A DNA stretch of 64,000 nucleotides from Notospermus geniculatus (Eukaryota; Nemertea; Pilidiophora; Heteronemertea; Lineidae): the NCBI GenBank assembly GCA_002633025.1, contig NMRB01000050.1, positions 368,813 through 432,812 on the forward strand, in the 5' to 3' direction. This document shows, in pieces, positions 24,115-64,000 of the stretch (its first letter is position 1; each line of letters starts with the position of its first letter). The notes under the pieces were generated by a model that was not told where the DNA came from, searched no databases, and worked only from the letters and a program-made list of their open reading frames with translations. The position numbers and the translations under genes were made by a program.

Positions 24115-24479
24115 AAATGATGGATTTGTTCCAAGTTGGGTGAAATTTTATGGCAGTTGCAGCTAATCCCGGAAATTATTTCAGTAATTACACAACTTCC
24201 TTGGTTTTAAAATTCTGTCTGCAGCAGCTGACTCGAGTTTTTGAAATGTCTTAAAAACAAACTTCTGACTATTTTACCTGATCCAGAGTTTGGTCTGTTT
24301 ACCTGGTGTGATTCTGAGTAATGATGCAGTTGCAGACATTGTAAAGTGATTTTAATTTTATGCTTCATTTCCTCCAGTTATCTTCACTTGGTGATTTTGT
24401 TCTGGGACAATTCCAGCCATGTCCAGCCTTCTATTATTCTAGTTCGGCAAGTCTTTCTGATGCTCTAAAGCCCAGTTCA

Positions 24480-24592
24480 CAGGCCTTTCCGTTTGACGGG
24501 CGCGAAAATGTGCATGCGCCTTGCAAACAATAGAATTTCTATTGTTTGCGAGGCGCATGCACATTTTAGCACCCGTCAAACGGAAAGGCCTG
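24480..24592. repeat. Near-perfect palindromic hairpin, copy 1 (113 nt)
   Basis: CAGGCCTTTCCGTTTGACGG ... is complemented by CCGTCAAACGGAAAGGCCTG with almost no loop (centre TAGAATTTCTA). Flanked by AGTTCA on both sides (24474-24479, 24593-24598), so it appears inserted into the left end of the element at 24593-24817. A second copy is at 35852-35960. Confidence 0.85.
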
Positions 24593-24817
24593 AGTTCATA
24601 CTTCGACGCGCGACCATCGGCAGTGACAGACGCGCGATCTTGCGTTCGACGCTGACCCCATCGCGCGATTTGGTCAGCGTCCGATCGCGAGACTGTAATT
24701 ACTTGAGTCATGTCATAATGCGTCGTCGTCACTGAAGTGTGAATCAACTCCGCCAAGTCGGCGTCCAGATTTTGATCGCGTGTCGGACGCCGATGGTCGC
24801 GCGTCGAAGTATGAACT
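24593..24817. mobile_element. MITE with AGTTCATACTTCGACGCGCG ends
   Basis: The left AGTTCATACTTCGACGCGCG + ACCATCGGC and right GCCGATGGTCGCGCGTCGAA + GTATGAACT are perfect inverted repeats of about 29 bp; GTCAGCG / CGCTGAC and TGATCGCG / CGATCGCG blocks lie inside. Very CpG-rich, unlike its surroundings. Confidence 0.9.
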
Positions 24818-27006
24818 AGGCTTAAGTCAAAGCGCTTGGTTGTGAGAGGTTACTAAGCATTACGAAAGAATGCATTAGACTGAAATTGCTGGCCTCTGAA
24901 TCACACGCAATTTCTAAACTAAAACCTTTTAGCCATGTTGGAATAGTGAAATCGTTTCTACTTTATCAATAAATCACTCGATCAAAAAAGTGTGTTGTTA
25001 CTTTCACATCTCGAGGAAATATACAGTAGGCTTTGACAGGGCTGAGTAATGGGAAGTACAAGTTTCCCAAGGAAAAAACATTGAGGGTGAATCAGTGTAG
25101 TTCATTTTAGACCCGGTATTCCTATATATTTTGTTGTCTGAATCGTGATGGATGTGTTTTTTTGGTCGGAGCTTGTATAGTTACTTAGGAAAGAACAAGC
25201 TGTTGATGGCAATGTTGTAGCAGAGTGAAGGAAGATGTCAGTTTTAGGATTGACGGTCGCAAGTTGATGTCAGTGGTTCATGTAGGCCCAGAGTAATCAA
25301 TTGCTCCGTGTCTTCAGAGTGATGTCATATCCTGCGATATCTTTGATGACTTCATGAAAAACACACACTACCTCCCTCTCCTCTCCTCTCTCCTTTCTTT
25401 CTCTTTCTCTCCTTCTCTTTCCTTCTCTCTTTCCTCTCCTTCTCTCTCTCTTCTTTCTTTCTCTCTCTCGCTGTCCCCGTCTCTCCTTCTCTCTCTCCCT
25501 TTCCTCTCTCTCCCTCTCTCTCTCTCTCCGTCTCCTTCTCTCTCTCTTCTTTCTTTCTCTCTCGCTATCCCCGTCTCTCCTTCTCTCTCACCCTTTCCTC
25601 TCTCTCTCCCTCTCTCTCTCCTCTNTGTCTCCCTTTCCTCTCTCTCCCTCTCTCTCTCTCTCCTCTCTCTCCCTCTCCTTCTCTCTCTCTTTCTTTCTCT
25701 CTCGCTATCCCCGTCTCTCCTTCTCTCTCCCTCTCCTTCACTCTCCCTCTCCTCCTCTCTCTCCCTCTCCCCTTCTGTGGGAACATTTTTCCCAATAAAG
25801 TAGCCATGAATTTAGTGCCCAGAGTTGCTTACATCGTAAATTTGGCTGTTCGACTCTCTCAAGTATTTACCCAGTTATTTCAAGTTTCAAACTGTAGTGC
25901 GCTTGTTGTACTACTAGGTAAATATAACCCAGAATTGGAGAATTTACGGACTTGACTCACTCGATGTTGCATTGTTGTCATCAGATTTCCTGCGATGCAA
26001 GCATTCCGTCACACTTTGTCCCGATCACATTGTTATGGCTGCTAATTTTCTGGTCGATGGTTCATTTCATTTTCATAGGAGAATCGAGATTTCGTAATTC
26101 GATAAATTTAGCCCCTCGTTTGAGTTTCACTGTTGGTTACGAATACCAATTTGCTGATCTTTGTCCATGCAGCATTTTAGGATCTTCATTGCACCTTGGG
26201 TCTTCTAAAAGCGTTGGTGGCCGATCAAGTGTCGTTGAGAACTTTGGTTTGAGTTCGATGTACAGATCTTCAATGCAGTGCCCAGTAACCTTCACAAAGC
26301 CTTCATCCCTTCACTCTAAATCCACTGTGTTCGCTCCTCATAAACAAGTCGAAGATACCTGTATGGTGTCTTTTACTTCAGTTCGTGATATCCAGTAAGC
26401 AAACTTCAGGATTGACAGGTTCTATGGTGGCTTGTGAAGATGCCTGTTGATGGGCACGGCATTTCTCTCCTTGACTTGGCGTCATCGCACCCAAAGTGCC
26501 TGTGGAGAACACTGATCATCCATTTTCCACATCACGTCATCCTCTTCACTTTTTCCACTTGTGTCATTTTCTTCGAAGACGTCCAGATCCTGAAATATGG
26601 GAAAATACGAAAAAATTAGTGTCTTCGACCGTGTGACACGTGTGGCCTCGACTGGTTCAGTGAAATGTCCTGGTGAAACTTTTTCTTCAGGCAGCCATTT
26701 TCTATTAAAATCACAATTTCATTTCAACTTGAATCGAAAATCACGTACGAAATGTACAACTCTCTACTGGATGGGGTAGTTCTCATCTCCTGGAGTTGAA
26801 CCTGACAGACCATGTCTCATTAAATGGAGAGAACAATACAAGAACGTGTTGTTCTATTGTGAAGTCAATTGCTGTTTCTTATGGGACTTCATTTAGGAAA
26901 TTATGGTACAAATTATAGGCCAAAAGTGTACATTTAAAACTGCTTGAACGTGTTTAGCTGTTGGCTACCAGAACCGAAATCGCTGAACTAGTACAGACCA
27001 TGTTGT
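24818..27006. other. No gene recognised apart from the CT tract
   Basis: The 148-codon frame at 25952-26398 has no domain, signal peptide or transmembrane pattern and mixed composition; no reading could be supported. Confidence 0.4.
25372..25780. repeat. Polypyrimidine (CT-rich) simple-sequence tract
   Basis: About 410 bases almost entirely C and T on the plus strand, with imperfect higher-order copies of TCTCTCTTCTTTCTTTCTCT and CGCTATCCCCGTCTCTCCTT. One ambiguous base at 25625. The Ser/Leu-rich and Arg/Glu-rich frames across it are artefacts. Confidence 0.95.
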
Positions 27007-27196
27007 CTACATTCTACACTACGGAATTTCCACCGCGTGCTCGATTCGGACCAAGCACGGTTTGGTAATTTTGCCAAATGTAAACAGCCAGTTTGTTCCG
27101 GTACCAAGTGGCAGTCTATAAACGTGCCTGTCCCGCTTGAATTTCAAAGTGGGCTCAGTCAGGGTTCAACCGGGCTAGTGCGTAAAAAGGGCTTTA
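27007..27196. mobile_element. MITE, AAAGCCCTTTTTACACTAGCC family, copy 2 (inverted)
   Basis: Ends with GTTCAACCGGGCTAGTGCGT + AAAAAGGGCTTT, the complement of the 16560 end; CGGACCAAGCACGG, GGTACCAAGTGG and CCCGCTTGAATTTCAAAGTG are shared. It lies about 100 bases before the FGFR start exon. A GAGTTCGAATCCCAG B-box-like word follows at 27210. Confidence 0.7.
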
Positions 27197-27295
27197 AAAA
27201 GGAAGTCCAGAGTTCGAATCCCAGTAGCATGTGATGTTTCCCAGACTGGAAAAGTCACCTCTTTCTCATGTATTTCTCCTTTTATTTCGTTGCAG

Positions 27296-27361
27296 ATTCG
27301 TTCAGGATGTAGTCTCTAGTTAATGGACTAAAAACATTGGAATGCTATAGCAGTTACAAAC
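27296..27361 (+). other. FGFR: 5' untranslated part of FGFR exon carrying the start codon
   Basis: A pyrimidine-rich tract ending in TTTCGTTGCAG (AG at 27294-27295) reads as a 3' splice site 66 bases before the ATG at 27362. This implies at least one upstream non-coding exon and a promoter elsewhere. I could not identify that exon; the 23.5-24.1 kb gap is one place it could hide. Inference from splice-site appearance only. Confidence 0.45.
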
Positions 27362-62832
<35,471 letters not shown>

Positions 62833-63164
62833 GTGAGAATGTTACGAAGTAAAACATGGCAACCATACCTGCTACTCGCGCCGTATTCGGTCGAAACGGA
62901 TCCGGTTATTCTGTAACCGTCAGTACCAATTCATGCCATGCCCAGGTGAGCCGGCTTGGCACTGGATGTATTCTAAACTTAAGCCTTGTTTGTAGAGGTC
63001 AGGGTTCTTGCTTTGGACAACATACATTCTATGGTGATGGTATGTTCAGGTTTGGGGCTGGTGTTTTAGTACTGCTTCAATTGGCTTTTTGCGTATCAGT
63101 TGCTTTCGGCTCGGGTTGTCCGGGTTACGGACAATCATTGTTACCCTAAAGCTACTTATCCACT

Positions 63165-63377
63165 GCTGATTTTCTGCGTTGCGACTTGCTTTGCAATCTG
63201 CTACCTGCGATTGAATAAGATCGCAAGGAACTGATACCGGTCGCCGACCGATTGCCGACTGAAATTGACCACATCTTCGCCATTGGTGGAAATCACGTGT
63301 AGCGTGTCCCCTACGGCGATCGAGTGCCCAGTTCCAACGCAACCCAGTTGCAAAGCAAGTCGCAACGCAAAATCAGC
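63165..63377. mobile_element. Inverted-repeat element with GCTGATTTTCTGCGTTGCGAC ends
   Basis: GCTGATTTTCTGCGTTGCGA + CTTGCTTTGCAA is complemented by TTGCAAAGCAAGTCGCAACG + CAAAATCAGC. CpG-rich core, non-coding. Confidence 0.88.
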
Positions 63378-63702
63378 TTGAAAATCAAGGGGGGATTCCT
63401 AGCTTAACACGGGCCACCAAGTCATGGGTGATGTATTTTGCCCATGGTTTTTTGTGGAAATTAAAACAAAAATTTGTAAGACAAGTACATGTATGGTGAT
63501 ATAGGTAAGATTTATGTTCAGCCTTGTCGTGGCAGCTCATAAACGATCACTGTATGACCACTAGCCTATGCGAGAACTCTGATGTTTTGTTGTCTCACCT
63601 CTAGTGTTTCCGTTCTGTCGCAACTAAATGAACAGATCTGCATCCTGTGAATGATACTAAAATTGTACAAAATACCTCAATGTAGCTTTTCTGTTGGCCA
63701 TT

Positions 63703-63821
63703 GGCTGGTATTCATAAAAATTAGCAAATGCTTTTACTTAAGATTTGCAGAGCGAGTTCCAATGTAAATGCACTACAAGATTTGAAGTAAAAGCATTTGC
63801 TAGCTTTTATAAATATCAGCC
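63703..63821. mobile_element. GTAAATGCTTTTACTT family inverted-repeat element, copy 2
   Basis: GGCTGGTATTCATAAAAATT + AGCAAATGCTTTTACTT pairs with AAGTAAAAGCATTTGCTAGC + TTTTATAAATATCAGCC. Confidence 0.88.
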
Positions 63822-64000
63822 ATTAACTCTGTGGACCCTCCTATAGAACTAGATACTTACATTTACCGGTACAGACTAAACGAATTATACCTTTCATTAT
63901 TCATTGCCCGTTAGAAATTCCCTCGTGTCTCATCTTTTTCTCTAACATGTAAAACTGGTAACTGGTTACTAGTAAAACTGGTAAAACAGTCTAACTGGTA

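Larger units (their letters stand above)
62833..64000. other. FGFR intron 13 (start); C-tail exon not found
   Basis: After the donor at 62833 I looked for an exon with an FGFR-like tail (an acceptor followed by a Tyr-containing acidic segment) and saw none to the end of the window; two inverted-repeat elements occupy part of the space. The stop codon of the gene is therefore outside the window. Confidence 0.6.

Noticed and set aside
23426-24166. Long open frames on both strands
   Set aside because: They consist almost wholly of N bases of the assembly gap.
25354-25803. 149-codon Ser/Leu-rich frame and its Arg/Glu-rich complement
   Set aside because: Produced by the C/T simple-sequence tract.
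62833-62919. Translation continuing past the last kinase exon to a stop at 62917
   Set aside because: The added residues do not resemble an FGFR tail, and a good donor (GAG|GTGAGA) lies at the conserved position; at most intron retention.

Overview
This is a stretch of animal (metazoan) nuclear genome. It carries one recognisable protein-coding gene: a fibroblast growth factor receptor (FGFR)-type receptor tyrosine kinase on the + strand. Thirteen coding exons were traced by hand from 27362 to 62832. All have GT-AG borders except one GC-AG intron, and they join in consistent phases into an open frame of 781 codons: signal peptide, Ig domain 1, acidic linker, Ig domains 2 and 3, one transmembrane helix, juxtamembrane segment and a tyrosine kinase domain. 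The C-terminal tail exon and stop codon are not visible and probably lie beyond the right edge. An untranslated upstream exon is implied by a 3' splice site 66 bases before the ATG, so the promoter is not located.

Organism: the large introns, the abundant small inverted-repeat elements, tRNA-derived SINEs, frequent TAGGCCTA-type words and the invertebrate-like exon fusions suggest a marine invertebrate, most likely a non-vertebrate deuterostome (echinoderm, hemichordate or cephalochordate). That is inference; the sequence alone does not fix the species.

Layout. 1-27 kb: no coding exon could be supported. It holds a 62-bp tandem repeat, many MITE-like inverted repeats, tRNA-derived SINEs, a foldback element containing two head-to-head tRNA-like sequences, a 622-base assembly gap (23493-24114) and a 0.4-kb polypyrimidine tract. 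27.3-46.6 kb: exon 1 and the 19.1-kb first intron, filled with repeats including a 0.6-kb minisatellite at 33.3-33.9 kb. 46.6-56.4 kb: extracellular exons, with two minisatellites in the introns around the Ig2 and Ig3 exons. 57.2-62.8 kb: transmembrane, juxtamembrane and kinase exons, whose short introns are largely made of MITE-like elements, one nested inside another. 62.8-64 kb: intron sequence with two more inverted-repeat elements.

The exons work together as one receptor: the Ig domains bind FGF and heparan sulphate, the helix crosses the plasma membrane, and the kinase phosphorylates paired activation-loop tyrosines on ligand-driven dimerisation. The most notable points are a GC splice donor with an in-frame competing GT donor in the middle of Ig3, exon fusions relative to vertebrate FGFR genes, elements that abut by sharing their target-site bases (TTAA, TATA, TA), a foldback element carrying opposed tRNA-like promoters, two copies of a near-perfect ~110-nt hairpin, and an inverted dimer with a hammerhead-like core.
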